A DNA stretch of 52,439 nucleotides from Alicyclobacillus tolerans (lineage in GTDB: Bacteria > Bacillota > Bacilli > Alicyclobacillales > Alicyclobacillaceae). This document shows positions 8,646 through 18,478 of this stretch, in pieces (the first letter of the stretch is position 1; each line of letters starts with the position of its first letter). Under the pieces are notes generated by a model, which worked only from the letters and a program-made list of their open reading frames with translations, did no database searches and had not been told where the DNA came from. Location of the stretch: positions 1 to 52,439 of the forward strand of contig NZ_JAJFNK010000036.1 in assembly GCF_021739485.1 (NCBI RefSeq), in the 5' to 3' direction. Made by a program: the position numbers and the translations under genes.

Positions 8646-9812
8646 CTACGGTTGATACAGGTAGTGTGCCCGCGTTTCACTGCGATTTACCAACTCGATG
8701 AGCCCTGCAGCAATTTCTTCAGCCGCAGTCAGTTTGCGGACTTTAAACGCCCTTTTGCGCATGTGCTCCCGTTTTGCCGGGTTGGCGGTGAGGAGGTCGT
8801 ACAGGTGTTCGCTGACTTGTTTGCGCGATCGCGCCAGCACAGCCACCCCGGTCCGCTCCAAATACCGCGCGTTTTGCACTTCCTGACCTGGAATAGGGCG
8901 GTACAGCAGCATCGGAAGCTGCAAGGCCAGCGCTTCGGAGATGGTCAGTCCACCCGGTTTGGTCAGCATGAGGTCAGAGATGGCCATCAACTCGTAAATT
9001 TCAGAGACGAACCCAAACACAAACGACGGGTTAATGGCCGTTTTGACAGTGTTTAACAGCTGGTTGCGAAGCCGTTCGTTGCGTCCTGTGACGACGATGA
9101 CTTGGACCGGGTACGGGTAGTGGAACAACTCTTCGCACACCTGCGCAATGTCGCCCATGACTCCGTACGCGCCACCCATCACCAAAACCGTCGGAAGGCG
9201 AGGGTCGAGACGGTACTTTTCTTTGAGGCGCTTCTTGTCGAACGTCTGCAAAAACGCTGGGCGGACGGGAATTCCCGTGACGTGGATGCCATCCGGACGC
9301 ATTCCGCGCGCAATGAGGCCCCTGCGGACGTGTTCCGAACCGACAAAGTACATGTCCGTGCAGGGGTGAATCCATTGGCTGTGGATCGCGTGGTCCGTAA
9401 TGATCGTGGCCAGCGGCACGCTCGTCCTGCCTTGTTCCTTTAAAAACGAAACCACCCCAGCCGGAGTTGGGAAGGTCGCGAGCACCGCATCGGGCTGGAA
9501 ATCGCGCAGGTGCTGTTCGAGTTCGTCGATTCCCAGTGAATTCAACTGCCGCTGAATGAGAGACGTCGGCGGGATTTGGCTGGTTCCCTTGTAGAACCAC
9601 CCGTACAGCGCCGGCGCGAATTTTACGCTTTGCAAGTAGCAGTACTTTGCGACCGAATCCAAAACCGGATGGACGGTGCGCATGTAATCGACAATTTTGA
9701 CGTCCGTTGTCGGGCTCAAATGAGCCAGTGCGTCCTGTACGGCTTTCGCCGCCTGTTGGTGTCCTTCACCATACGAAGCGGAAAGAACCAGTAACTTTGA
9801 AAAACTGGGCAC
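8646..9812 (-). CDS. MGDG synthase/UgtP-type glycosyltransferase
   Basis: A 388-residue GT28-family enzyme. The N-terminal half starts with KLLVLSASYGEGHQQAAKAV, the acceptor-binding signature of the MGDG synthase domain. The C-terminal half has MGGAYGVMGDI and LTKPGGLTISEAL, the nucleotide-sugar binding region shared with MurG and UgtP. The likely reaction is transfer of glucose or galactose from a UDP-sugar onto diacylglycerol at the inner membrane face, giving glycolipid or an anchor. An export or modification role for the next two genes is inference. The GTG start at 9812 follows GAGAGGTG. An extended -10 promoter lies about 50 nt upstream. Confidence 0.85.
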   Translation of the reverse strand: MPSFSKLLVLSASYGEGHQQAAKAVQDALAHLSPTTDVKIVDYMRTVHPVLDSVAKYCYLQSVKFAPALYGWFYKGTSQIPPTSLIQRQLNSLGIDELEQHLRDFQPDAVLATFPTPAGVVSFLKEQGRTSVPLATIITDHAIHSQWIHPCTDMYFVGSEHVRRGLIARGMRPDGIHVTGIPVRPAFLQTFDKKRLKEKYRLDPRLPTVLVMGGAYGVMGDIAQVCEELFHYPYPVQVIVVTGRNERLRNQLLNTVKTAINPSFVFGFVSEIYELMAISDLMLTKPGGLTISEALALQLPMLLYRPIPGQEVQNARYLERTGVAVLARSRKQVSEHLYDLLTANPAKREHMRKRAFKVRKLTAAEEIAAGLIELVNRSETRAHYLYQP

Positions 9813-9857
9813 TTATGGAGCACCTCTCATTCACGGAACTTCGTAAATGTTGCCCAC

Positions 9858-9866
9858 ATTATACCA
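9858..9866 (-). promoter_or_regulatory. Extended -10 promoter of the glycosyltransferase operon
   Basis: Read on the minus strand the sequence is TGGTATAAT, a perfect TGnTATAAT extended -10 element about 46 nt before the GTG start. No clear -35 box is present, as is common with extended -10 promoters. Confidence 0.65.
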
Positions 9867-9880
9867 TAGACGGTTTAGGG

Positions 9881-9903
9881 GCCCGCCGCGTCGGTGGGCG
9901 GGC
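9881..9903. other. GC-rich stem-loop between divergent genes
   Basis: GCCCGCC at 9881-9887 can pair with GGCGGGC a few bases later. No T-run follows on either strand. It lies in the 329-bp gap between the minus-strand glycosyltransferase and upp; the rest of that gap holds the two promoters listed and nothing else recognisable. Confidence 0.35.
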
Positions 9904-10096
9904 GCGGCCGCTGCGAGCTGCAGGCTGCGCCGAGCCGCTGCATGTTGGGCCAGATTTTGGGGCAATCTATCCAGTCAGTGTTGCCAGGTGTTTCAGTGGC
10001 TAGTCCTTTTCCTGAAGCTATGCCCCAAAAATTAAAATAGACGTGAGCCTCAAGGTGTCTGAAATTGGGTTTGCGAGCCTGCAAAAACCCGCGTTC

Positions 10097-10105
10097 TGCT
10101 ATAAT
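10097..10105 (+). promoter_or_regulatory. Extended -10 promoter of upp
   Basis: TGCTATAAT is a perfect extended -10 element about 37 nt before the upp start. A -35 box is not obvious at 16-18 bp. No pyrimidine-responsive attenuator was recognised in the short leader. Confidence 0.65.
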
Positions 10106-10141
10106 GACAAACAGAGCACTTGGTAAAGGAGCGTGACCGTA

Positions 10142-10771
10142 TTGGGACAAGTTCATGTCCTAAGCCATCCGTTGATTCAACACAAGCTGTCGTATATACG
10201 GTCTGAGACCACGGGCACCAAAGAGTTTCGAGAACTCGTGCAAGAGGTGGCCATGCTGATGGCCTACGAGATCACTCGCGACCTGCCGCTGATTGAAACC
10301 TCGGTAAAGACTCCCGTTGCCCTAGCAAAAACCAAGGTGATTGAAGGCAAAACCCTGGCTTTAGTGCCCGTCCTGCGAGCGGGCTTGGGGATGGTCGACG
10401 GCATCTTGAACTTGATTCCCAATGCGAAGGTTGGCCATGTGGGACTCTACCGCGATCCCGATTCCCTGATGCCTGTGGAATACTATTGCAAACTTCCGCA
10501 GCATATCGAAGAACGCGACGTGATCGTCGTGGACCCGATGCTCGCCACGGGAGGATCAGCCGCAGCCGCCGTGAGCGCGGTCAAGGCGCGGGGGGCTGTC
10601 TCCGTGAAACTGATGTGCCTGGTGGCGGCTCCGGAAGGCGTCGAGAAGGTACAAAAAGCCCACCCGGACGTCGATATCTATGTAGCGGCCATTGACGAGG
10701 GACTCAACGACCACGGCTACATCGTCCCTGGACTCGGCGACGCCGGTGACCGTTTGTTTGGCACCCGGTAA
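10142..10771 (+). CDS. upp: Uracil phosphoribosyltransferase
   Basis: Salvages uracil by joining it to PRPP to give UMP. The 209 residues match the B. subtilis enzyme in length and almost throughout in sequence: [12 protein letters not shown] at the N-terminus, the PRPP-binding [15 protein letters not shown], and the uracil-site [20 protein letters not shown] at the end. The start is set at TTG 10142: GGAG ends 10 nt upstream and the protein then begins [11 protein letters not shown] like its relatives. The GTG at 10133 would overlap the Shine-Dalgarno almost directly. Confidence 0.95.
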   Translation: MGQVHVLSHPLIQHKLSYIRSETTGTKEFRELVQEVAMLMAYEITRDLPLIETSVKTPVALAKTKVIEGKTLALVPVLRAGLGMVDGILNLIPNAKVGHVGLYRDPDSLMPVEYYCKLPQHIEERDVIVVDPMLATGGSAAAAVSAVKARGAVSVKLMCLVAAPEGVEKVQKAHPDVDIYVAAIDEGLNDHGYIVPGLGDAGDRLFGTR

Positions 10772-10838
10772 CCGGGGTGATGCGGGCGCGTCAGCGCGGA
10801 GGGCTTTTGGCCGAGCGTGCTTTGGCGGGTCGATTTTA

Positions 10839-10943
10839 AACGAGTTTGATGGAAACGAGTTTGATGGAAACGAGTTTGATGGAAACGAGTTTGATGGAAA
10901 CGAGTTCGATGGAAACGAGTTCGATGGAAACGAGTTCGATTGT
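10839..10943 (+). repeat. Seven tandem copies of a 15-bp unit
   Basis: The unit AACGAGTTTGATGGA begins at 10839, 10854, 10869 and 10884. It continues as AACGAGTTCGATGGA at 10899 and 10914 and ends with a partial copy at 10929. Two plus-strand frames stay open across it, one encoding repeated NEFDG in the wecB frame and one repeated METSL, but neither has a Shine-Dalgarno site. It fills the gap between upp and wecB. Confidence 0.9.
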
Positions 10944-11036
10944 GACGCGGGTTTATTTCTGGCTGGGCTTTCGGCGGGCCGACGTGTTTCGGAACGTGTT
11001 TCGCGAAATGAGAATAGGCGTAAGGGAGAATTGACT

Positions 11037-12197
11037 TTGGCTGGTGATAGAGTGCGTGTAATGACCGTGTTCGGGACGCGCCCGGAAGCGGTGAAGATGG
11101 CCCCCCTGGTCAAAGCGCTGGAGCAGTCGCCCGGCGTGGAACCGCTGGTGTGTGTGACGGCGCAGCATCGACAAATGCTCGACCAGGTTCTTGAGGTATT
11201 TCAAATTGTTCCGGACGACGATTTGGACATCATGGAGCCGAGCCAGTCCCTCGGTACGATTACGCGCAAGGCAATGACGGGGCTCGAAGAAGTCATTCAA
11301 CAGCGCCAGCCGGACATTGTGTTGGTCCACGGCGATACCACCACGACGTTTGCAGCTGCCTTGGCGGCGTTTTACCAGCAAGTCGCCATTGGCCACGTCG
11401 AGGCTGGGCTGCGCACCTACGACAAGTACAGTCCATACCCGGAGGAAATGAACCGGCAGTTGGCGGACGTGTTGTCCGACTTGTACTTTGCGCCTACGCT
11501 TTGGTCCGCGGAGAACCTCCGGCGCGAAGGCAAGCAACCGGAACGGATGTTCGTGACGGGAAACACGGCCATCGACGCCATGAAGACGACTGTGCGCAAG
11601 GACTACCGCCACAGCGTGCTGGACGCCTTGCCGGAAAACTCCCGGATGGTCTACATGACTGCACATCGCCGCGAAAACCTCGGAGAACCCCTGGAAAACA
11701 TCTGCCAGGCCGCCTTGCGACTGGTGGAAGACTTCGAGGATATCCACCTGATTTACCCGGTTCACCTGAATCCAAACGTGCGCAACACGGTGTTTAAAGT
11801 CCTCGGAGACCACCCGCGGATTCAACTGATTGACCCGCTTGGGGTGATTGATAACCACAACTTTATGGCTAAGGCGGCTCTGATTCTGACCGATTCGGGA
11901 GGCATTCAGGAAGAAGCTCCGTCGCTCGGCGTGCCGGTTTTAGTGATGCGCGACACCACAGAGCGGCCGGAAGGCATTGCGGCGGGCACCCTCAAGCTGG
12001 TCGGAACCAGCCGGGACGCCATTCTGTCGGAAGCCACGACGTTGTTGACGGACGAAGCCGCCTACGCGGATATGGCCGGCCGGAAAAATCCCTACGGCGA
12101 CGGTATGGCTTCCGAACGCATCGTCCAGGCCATCCTGCATTACTTTGGCCGGGGCGACCGGCCGCAGCCATTCACATACAACGTAGGGGCCTTATAG
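11037..12197 (+). CDS. mnaA: UDP-N-acetylglucosamine 2-epimerase (non-hydrolysing)
   Basis: Interconverts UDP-GlcNAc and UDP-ManNAc, which supplies ManNAc for teichoic acid linkage units or other surface glycans. The 386 residues match MnaA/WecB. Family stretches are VMTVFGTRPEAVKMAPLVKAL, AQHRQMLDQVL, VLVHGDTTTTFAAALAAFY, GHVEAGLRT, TAHRRENLGEP and LTDSGGIQEEAPSLG. The start is TTG at 11037, 8 nt after GGGAG. The frame is open back into upp through the 15-bp repeat array, but that extension has no family match. The downstream thiolase is 85 bp away. Confidence 0.94.
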   Translation: MAGDRVRVMTVFGTRPEAVKMAPLVKALEQSPGVEPLVCVTAQHRQMLDQVLEVFQIVPDDDLDIMEPSQSLGTITRKAMTGLEEVIQQRQPDIVLVHGDTTTTFAAALAAFYQQVAIGHVEAGLRTYDKYSPYPEEMNRQLADVLSDLYFAPTLWSAENLRREGKQPERMFVTGNTAIDAMKTTVRKDYRHSVLDALPENSRMVYMTAHRRENLGEPLENICQAALRLVEDFEDIHLIYPVHLNPNVRNTVFKVLGDHPRIQLIDPLGVIDNHNFMAKAALILTDSGGIQEEAPSLGVPVLVMRDTTERPEGIAAGTLKLVGTSRDAILSEATTLLTDEAAYADMAGRKNPYGDGMASERIVQAILHYFGRGDRPQPFTYNVGAL

Positions 12198-12211
12198 GAA
12201 CTCGCAATCGA

Positions 12212-12234
12212 CCCCTATAGTGGGCCGATAGGGG
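12212..12234 (+). other. Stem-loop between wecB/mnaA and the thiolase
   Basis: CCCCTAT at 12212-12218 pairs perfectly with ATAGGGG at 12228-12234. The word AGGGGCC recurs beside it. No T-run follows, so it is more likely a processing or regulatory hairpin than a terminator. Confidence 0.4.
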
Positions 12235-12282
12235 CCATGGGGGCCGGAGAACAGGGTTCACAAAAGGGGGAGCGAAACCGGG

Positions 12283-13467
12283 ATGAGCGAACAAGTCGTG
12301 ATTGTCAGTGCGGTGCGTACGCCAATTGGCAGTTTCTTGGGAGGTCTGGCCCCGTTGTCTGCGCCGCAGCTGGGCGCTTTGGTCATTGAGTCTGCGCTGG
12401 AGCGCGCGGGCGTCGACAAGGCTTTGGTGGAGGAAGTGTTGATGGGCAACGTCCTGTCTGCAGGATTGGGTCAAAACCCGGCGCGGCAAGCGTCCATCAA
12501 AGCGGGCCTTGCCGACACAGTGCCAGCGACGACCATTAATAAAGTGTGCGGCTCTGGACTGAAAACCGTCATGCTAGCGGCGCAGGCCATCCGCGCGGGC
12601 GACAACGAGCTCATTGTCGCAGGCGGTACGGAGAGCATGTCCAATGCAGCGTACGTGATGCCTGGCGCGCGTACCGGTTACCGGATGGGCGACCAAGCCG
12701 TGGTCGATACGATGATCAAGGACGGCTTGTGGTGCGCTTTTTGCGACACGCACATGGGCATTACCGCCGAAAACATCGCCGACAAGTACTCCATTTCGCG
12801 GCTTGAACAAGACGAGTTTTCCGCCTGGAGCCAGCAAAAGGCCGTGGCCGCCATTGAGAGCGGACGTTTTAAGGACGAGATCGTGCCGGTTTCGATTCCG
12901 CAGAAAAAGGGCGAGCCTAAGGTATTCGACACCGACGAGTTTCCGCGTGCGGGGACGACCGTGGAAGTCCTCGGCAAACTGCGTCCCGCGTTTAAAAAGG
13001 AAGGCACAGTCACGGCAGGCAACGCGTCAGGCATCAACGACGGCGCGGCGGCTGTGGTTGTCATGAGTGAATCGAGGGCGCGCGCGCTCGGCATGAAACC
13101 GCTCGCACGGGTGGTGAGTTACGCCAGCGCAGGTGTAGACCCTGCGTACATGGGCTTGGGTCCGGTGGACGCTACGAAGAAGGCTTTGGCCAAGGCGGGA
13201 CTGCAGATGTCCGACCTCGATCTCGTCGAAGCCAACGAAGCCTTTGCGGCGCAGTCGCTCGGCGTCGACCGCGAGCTTCACTTCGACCGCAACAAACTGA
13301 ACGTCAACGGCGGCGCCATCGCCTTGGGACATCCGATTGGCGCGAGCGGAACGAGAATTCTGGTTACGCTGCTGCACGAACTGCAAAAGCGCCAAGGCCG
13401 TTACGGGCTGGCGACGCTGTGCATCGGTGGGGGGCAAGGCGTTTCTATGGTCGTGGAGCGGATGTAA
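12283..13467 (+). CDS. Acetyl-CoA C-acetyltransferase (thiolase)
   Basis: Degradative/biosynthetic type II thiolase that condenses or cleaves acetoacetyl-CoA; a role in fatty-acid, ketone or polyhydroxyalkanoate metabolism is possible. The 394 residues contain the full active site: acyl-accepting C89 in [11 protein letters not shown]350 in GHPIGASG and C380 in LCIGGGQG, with [12 protein letters not shown] before them. The ATG at 12283 follows AAGGGGGA with 11 nt spacing. Direct neighbours give no pathway partner such as HMG-CoA synthase or a hydroxybutyryl-CoA dehydrogenase. A hairpin overlaps the stop codon. Confidence 0.93.
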   Translation: MSEQVVIVSAVRTPIGSFLGGLAPLSAPQLGALVIESALERAGVDKALVEEVLMGNVLSAGLGQNPARQASIKAGLADTVPATTINKVCGSGLKTVMLAAQAIRAGDNELIVAGGTESMSNAAYVMPGARTGYRMGDQAVVDTMIKDGLWCAFCDTHMGITAENIADKYSISRLEQDEFSAWSQQKAVAAIESGRFKDEIVPVSIPQKKGEPKVFDTDEFPRAGTTVEVLGKLRPAFKKEGTVTAGNASGINDGAAAVVVMSESRARALGMKPLARVVSYASAGVDPAYMGLGPVDATKKALAKAGLQMSDLDLVEANEAFAAQSLGVDRELHFDRNKLNVNGGAIALGHPIGASGTRILVTLLHELQKRQGRYGLATLCIGGGQGVSMVVERM

Positions 13468-13490
13468 TCCGCTCCTGCATTTGCCTTTGG
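13455..13490 (+). terminator. Hairpin overlapping the thiolase stop codon
   Basis: GGAGCGGAT (13455-13463) pairs perfectly with ATCCGCTCC (13467-13475) around a 3-nt loop that includes the first bases of the TAA stop. A weakly T-rich tail follows. Probably the terminator of the mnaA-thiolase unit. Confidence 0.6.
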
Positions 13491-13756
13491 TTATGATTCG
13501 CTGCGAATTTGTGATAAAGCCTGATGAACGCAAATCCAACCCCCAAAAAACCAGATAAATGGTTAAAATAGAATTTGTGGTACCCAGGCATGCATGAAAC
13601 CCGCAGGATAGGCAAAAATATTCCATTAATGTGCTCTAAATGGCTGATTTTGTCGCGTGAAATCGCAAAACTTGGAGCATATTGGAGAGAAGTAGGCAGA
13701 TTTATGAACAGACCTTCATCATTCGCCTTAAACCGCCAAATCTGCCGAGACATTCG
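13476..13756. other. AT-richer intergenic stretch before the atp operon
   Basis: About 280 bp of clearly lower GC than its neighbours. Open frames occur on both strands but show no family similarity, no good ribosome site, and a residue composition unlike the flanking genes. No known RNA element was recognised. Confidence 0.4.
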
Positions 13757-13786
13757 TTGACAACGAATTTTCTCATAGTGTACTAT
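13757..13786 (+). promoter_or_regulatory. Sigma-A promoter of the atp operon
   Basis: A consensus -35 box TTGACA (13757-13762) is followed after 18 bp by TACTAT (13781-13786). Transcription would begin near 13793 and give a leader of about 165 nt before atpZ. The position is what a single promoter for the ten-gene operon requires. Confidence 0.65.
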
Positions 13787-13957
13787 TAGCGAGGGTTCTG
13801 GCATTTCACTGTGAGGTACTAGTGTTTCACGTAGTGGAACTATCACAGGCTGCGGTGAGCGCATTCTCTGCGAACTTGTCCATTTCACGAGTCAAGACAT
13901 ATCCCTGGTTGTCTAAACGGGTGTGTGCCGAACTGTATACTGCGCCATGTGTGGGTG

Positions 13958-14206
13958 GTGGACACCATCGAAGACAGAGGAAAGAAGCCAAACGGCCAAT
14001 TTAATGCTTGGAAAACGTTTGCGTTTTTTTCCGGTGCCACCTTTCAGTTGGCTGCGAGCGTGGTGGTTTTCGGCTACCTCGGGAACTTGCTCGCGCACCG
14101 TTGGCACCACGCGTGGGTCACGGCGGTGGGTGTCGTTCTTGGGGTTTTTGTGGGTGGATCGGGGCTTGCGTTTCTCGCCAAACAAATCATGGGAGACAAG
14201 CGATGA
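13958..14206 (+). CDS. atpZ: AtpZ/AtpI-family protein, first gene of the atp operon
   Basis: A small membrane protein, about 82 residues, of the ATPase_gene1 family, which precedes atpI in many Firmicute operons and is linked to divalent-cation transport or assembly of the ATP synthase. Two hydrophobic segments are seen: AFFSGATFQLAASVVVFGYL and AWVTAVGVVLGVFVGGSGLAF, joined by a short loop with His-Arg-Trp-His. The start is uncertain: GTG codons at 13925, 13949, 13955 and 13958 are all in frame and none has a strong Shine-Dalgarno. 13958 gives the family length. The stop overlaps the atpI start as ATGA. Confidence 0.75.
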   Translation: MDTIEDRGKKPNGQFNAWKTFAFFSGATFQLAASVVVFGYLGNLLAHRWHHAWVTAVGVVLGVFVGGSGLAFLAKQIMGDKR

Positions 14207-14604
14207 ACGATCTCGAACGGTTGCGGTTGCGCTTTCGCGCAATCAAGTTGGCCGGTATCTCCGTATTTGTTGTGACACTCCTTGTCTGGCTGACAATTCC
14301 CGCTTGGCGTTCTGAACTCAATGGCTTGTTGATTGGTGAAGTGGGAGGCGCATACGTCGTCTACAGCCTCATCCGGCAAGGTCACCTCAACGATGGACTT
14401 GAGGGGACCGCTTTGTTTGCCTCCGGTATGCTCGGCACGTTTACCCGTTTGCTCGTCCTAGCGGTGGTCATGATCGCGGCGATTAAACTCCCGCATGTCA
14501 ATGTATATGCCGCACTGATCGGTTATCTGCTTGGATTTGTTCTCATCTTTGCCGGCCTCTACGGATTTGCCAGGAACCGTAGAACGACTCTCAGGGAAAA
14601 GTAG
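14203..14604 (+). CDS. atpI: ATP synthase protein I
   Basis: A 133-residue membrane protein of the AtpI family, which helps assemble the c-ring. Four hydrophobic segments are visible, starting with LAGISVFVVTLLVWLTI and ending with AALIGYLLGFVLIFAGLYGF. The ATG at 14203 overlaps the atpZ stop (ATGA), and GGGAGA lies 6 nt upstream, so translation is coupled. The similarity is to the AtpI pattern as a whole rather than to catalytic residues, so the call rests partly on position before atpB. Confidence 0.82.
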   Translation: MNDLERLRLRFRAIKLAGISVFVVTLLVWLTIPAWRSELNGLLIGEVGGAYVVYSLIRQGHLNDGLEGTALFASGMLGTFTRLLVLAVVMIAAIKLPHVNVYAALIGYLLGFVLIFAGLYGFARNRRTTLREK

Positions 14605-14612
14605 GTGATAAA

Positions 14613-15377
14613 GTGCCAGCATTCCCCGTGTTATTTCCAAACTCCGCATTTCCTATCAATGTGACGACCATTGCGATGATGATTTTCACGGGCTTGGTCG
14701 TGCTCATTATGCTGCGCCTTGCGGTCAGAAAGCTGGACATGCGTTCCCCAAAGGGCGTTCAGAATTTGATGGAGTGGGCAGTGGATTTCGCGGCCAATAT
14801 GGCACGGGACACGATGCCTGGGGAAAAGGCCGTCCAGTTTGTGCTCCCTTTGGCCTTCACGATGCTCATCTTTTTGTTTGTCGCGAACTGGTTGGGCGTC
14901 ATCGCCACCATCAGCCTCAAACTGCATCATCCGGTTCCGGCCTTGGGGTTGACCGCCCATGCCTTGGCGCAAGCGCATGGCGAGGTGCCGTTGTTCGATT
15001 CGCCGACGGCGAACATGAGCATGACGCTTGGGATGGCCGTGATGGTTTGGATCATCGCGCACGCGCGCGGACTTCGTCATCCTAAACAGTGGCTGAAGCA
15101 TTTTATCTCTCCGTCTCCACTGGCCATCATCGAAGAAATCACAAACCCGCTCACGCACGGCATGCGTCTTTTTGGCAACATTTTTGCCGGTGAAGCCTTG
15201 ATTGGCATCATTCTAACCATTCCTCTTTTGGGCGGTTGGATACCCATTGGGATGCCTCTGTTGTTAGTTTGGCTGTTGTACAGTGGTTTCGTAAGCACCA
15301 TCCAAGCCTATGTCTTCACGATCTTGCTGAGTCTGTATATCGGCAATAAGTCTTTTGACGAAATGTCACATCACTGA
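14613..15377 (+). CDS. atpB: ATP synthase subunit a (F0)
   Basis: The stator channel subunit that carries protons to and from the c-ring. The 254 residues are mostly hydrophobic. The essential arginine is R185 in NPLTHGMRLFGNIFAGEALIG. The C-terminal helix SGFVSTIQAYVFTILLSLYIG is also typical. The GTG at 14613 is 9 nt after the atpI stop. A low-hydrophobicity loop containing several His residues (105-125) lies between helices 2 and 3. No residue suggesting sodium coupling was noticed. Confidence 0.95.
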   Translation: MPAFPVLFPNSAFPINVTTIAMMIFTGLVVLIMLRLAVRKLDMRSPKGVQNLMEWAVDFAANMARDTMPGEKAVQFVLPLAFTMLIFLFVANWLGVIATISLKLHHPVPALGLTAHALAQAHGEVPLFDSPTANMSMTLGMAVMVWIIAHARGLRHPKQWLKHFISPSPLAIIEEITNPLTHGMRLFGNIFAGEALIGIILTIPLLGGWIPIGMPLLLVWLLYSGFVSTIQAYVFTILLSLYIGNKSFDEMSHH

Positions 15378-15452
15378 TTCACCCCTTCAATGCAATAGGC
15401 TTTGATGGGCTTTAGCGATAATATCTATGGAACAGTCTAAGGAGGACAATAA

Positions 15453-15692
<240 letters not shown>

Positions 15693-15751
15693 GAACAGGG
15701 CGGTGACGGTGCAGCGGCTGACCCTAATACGATCGAGGGAGGGTGGCGTAT

Positions 15752-16237
15752 ATGTTTGAATTTGGGACCTTTGTGGTCTCTATCGTGACGTTCTTGATTA
15801 TGTTCTGGATCATCAAGGTATACGGTTTCGGACCGTTGGCCAAGATGCTGGAACAAAGGCGTGTGCACATCGAGACGCAGATCAGTGAAGCCGAACAAAA
15901 CCGCATGCAAGCGGAACAGTATATTCAGGAGCAGCGTCAGCTTCTCGAGCAAACTCGCCAGGAAGCTAAGGAAATTATGGAAGCTGCCCGGGTTCGCGCT
16001 GAAGAACACGCGCGCGACATCATTCGCGACGCGCAAGCCGAAGCCGAACGCCTGTTGCAAGAAACGCGTGAGCTCATTGAACGCGAACGCACGGAAGCTT
16101 TGAATGCTGTGTTGGACAAGGTTGCCGGTTTAACCGTCGAGTTAGCGACGAAGTTGCTTCACAATCACGTTTCCGCAGCTGTGCATGAAGACATGATCGC
16201 AGAGGCGGAGAAGAAGTTGGGAGAACTTGTATGCTAA
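15752..16237 (+). CDS. atpF: ATP synthase subunit b
   Basis: Peripheral stalk subunit, 161 residues: one N-terminal membrane helix (about 6-26) followed by a long charged helix with the heptad-like pattern expected of the b dimer (about 30-125) and a C-terminal delta-binding part. The ATG at 15752 is chosen because GAGGGAGGG ends 8 nt upstream; a GTG at 15743 falls inside that site. The stop overlaps the atpH start. Confidence 0.95.
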   Translation: MFEFGTFVVSIVTFLIMFWIIKVYGFGPLAKMLEQRRVHIETQISEAEQNRMQAEQYIQEQRQLLEQTRQEAKEIMEAARVRAEEHARDIIRDAQAEAERLLQETRELIERERTEALNAVLDKVAGLTVELATKLLHNHVSAAVHEDMIAEAEKKLGELVC

Positions 16238-16779
16238 ACGGGGCCGTCACAAACCGTTATACGCGCGGATTGTACCTGGTTGCTGAAGAACACGGTGTGA
16301 CCGCGAAGGTCGACGAGGCTTTGAACCTTGTCGTCACAACCCTTCGCGACAACCCGAAACTCAAATCGTTGATAGACCACCCAGTCATTGGGGTTGAAGA
16401 TAAAGTCAACGTGATCCACGGTGTGTTTGGCGACGCACTCGAACCCATCGTGTTTCGATTTCTGCGCATTTTGTTTACTCGCGATCGCAGCGCTTATCTG
16501 TCTGCCATCTACGAGCGGTTTCACGAACTCGCGCAGGAAGCGAAGGGCCTTGTCACCGTCGAGGTAGAATCGGCCCAGGAACTGAGCGAAGAACAAGTCC
16601 AATCCATTGAACAGCAAATGAGCCAAGCGGTCGGGAAACAGGCGAAAGCCGTGGTCACTTTGAATCCCGCACTGATTGCCGGTTGCCGTATGGTGGTTGG
16701 AAACCGCATCCTCGATGCATCGGTTCTCGGTGAATTGGAGCGGTTTAGTCAAAGACTGTTGACAGGTGGGGTCCGGTAA
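16231..16779 (+). CDS. atpH: ATP synthase subunit delta
   Basis: Links the peripheral stalk to the F1 head. The 182 residues match the OSCP/delta family, with NRYTRGLYLVAEEHG at the N-terminus and the C-terminal signature NPALIAGCRMVVGNRILDASVLGELERF. The ATG at 16231 overlaps the last seven bases of atpF, so translation is coupled. Confidence 0.94.
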   Translation: MLNGAVTNRYTRGLYLVAEEHGVTAKVDEALNLVVTTLRDNPKLKSLIDHPVIGVEDKVNVIHGVFGDALEPIVFRFLRILFTRDRSAYLSAIYERFHELAQEAKGLVTVEVESAQELSEEQVQSIEQQMSQAVGKQAKAVVTLNPALIAGCRMVVGNRILDASVLGELERFSQRLLTGGVR

Positions 16780-16817
16780 AGGGAGAGGCGTCCACAGGAC
16801 CCTTGGACCCGTGATAG

Positions 16818-18341
<1,524 letters not shown>

Positions 18342-18478
18342 TCGGACGGCATCCGAGGCGAATCCTTCAACCGTAGCGTTGACCGCCGGTTTCACGGAAT
18401 GACGCCCGGAAGGCCCCGGTGAACTTCGGTGCACCGGAGAATTTTGCCCGCAAGGGCAATCTGAAGGTGGTGAGTTCA

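Noticed and set aside
10839..10943. CRISPR array
   Set aside because: Units of 15 bp directly abut with no spacers, and no cas genes are present. The same holds for the 13-bp repeats at 48524.
10692..11036. N-terminal extension of the 2-epimerase through the NEFDG repeats
   Set aside because: Overlaps the end of upp, has no ribosome site and no family similarity; the TTG at 11037 has a proper Shine-Dalgarno and gives the normal length.
13445..13888. Minus-strand frame of 147 codons upstream of the atp operon
   Set aside because: It runs over the atp promoter and the thiolase terminator hairpin, and has no ribosome site or similarity.
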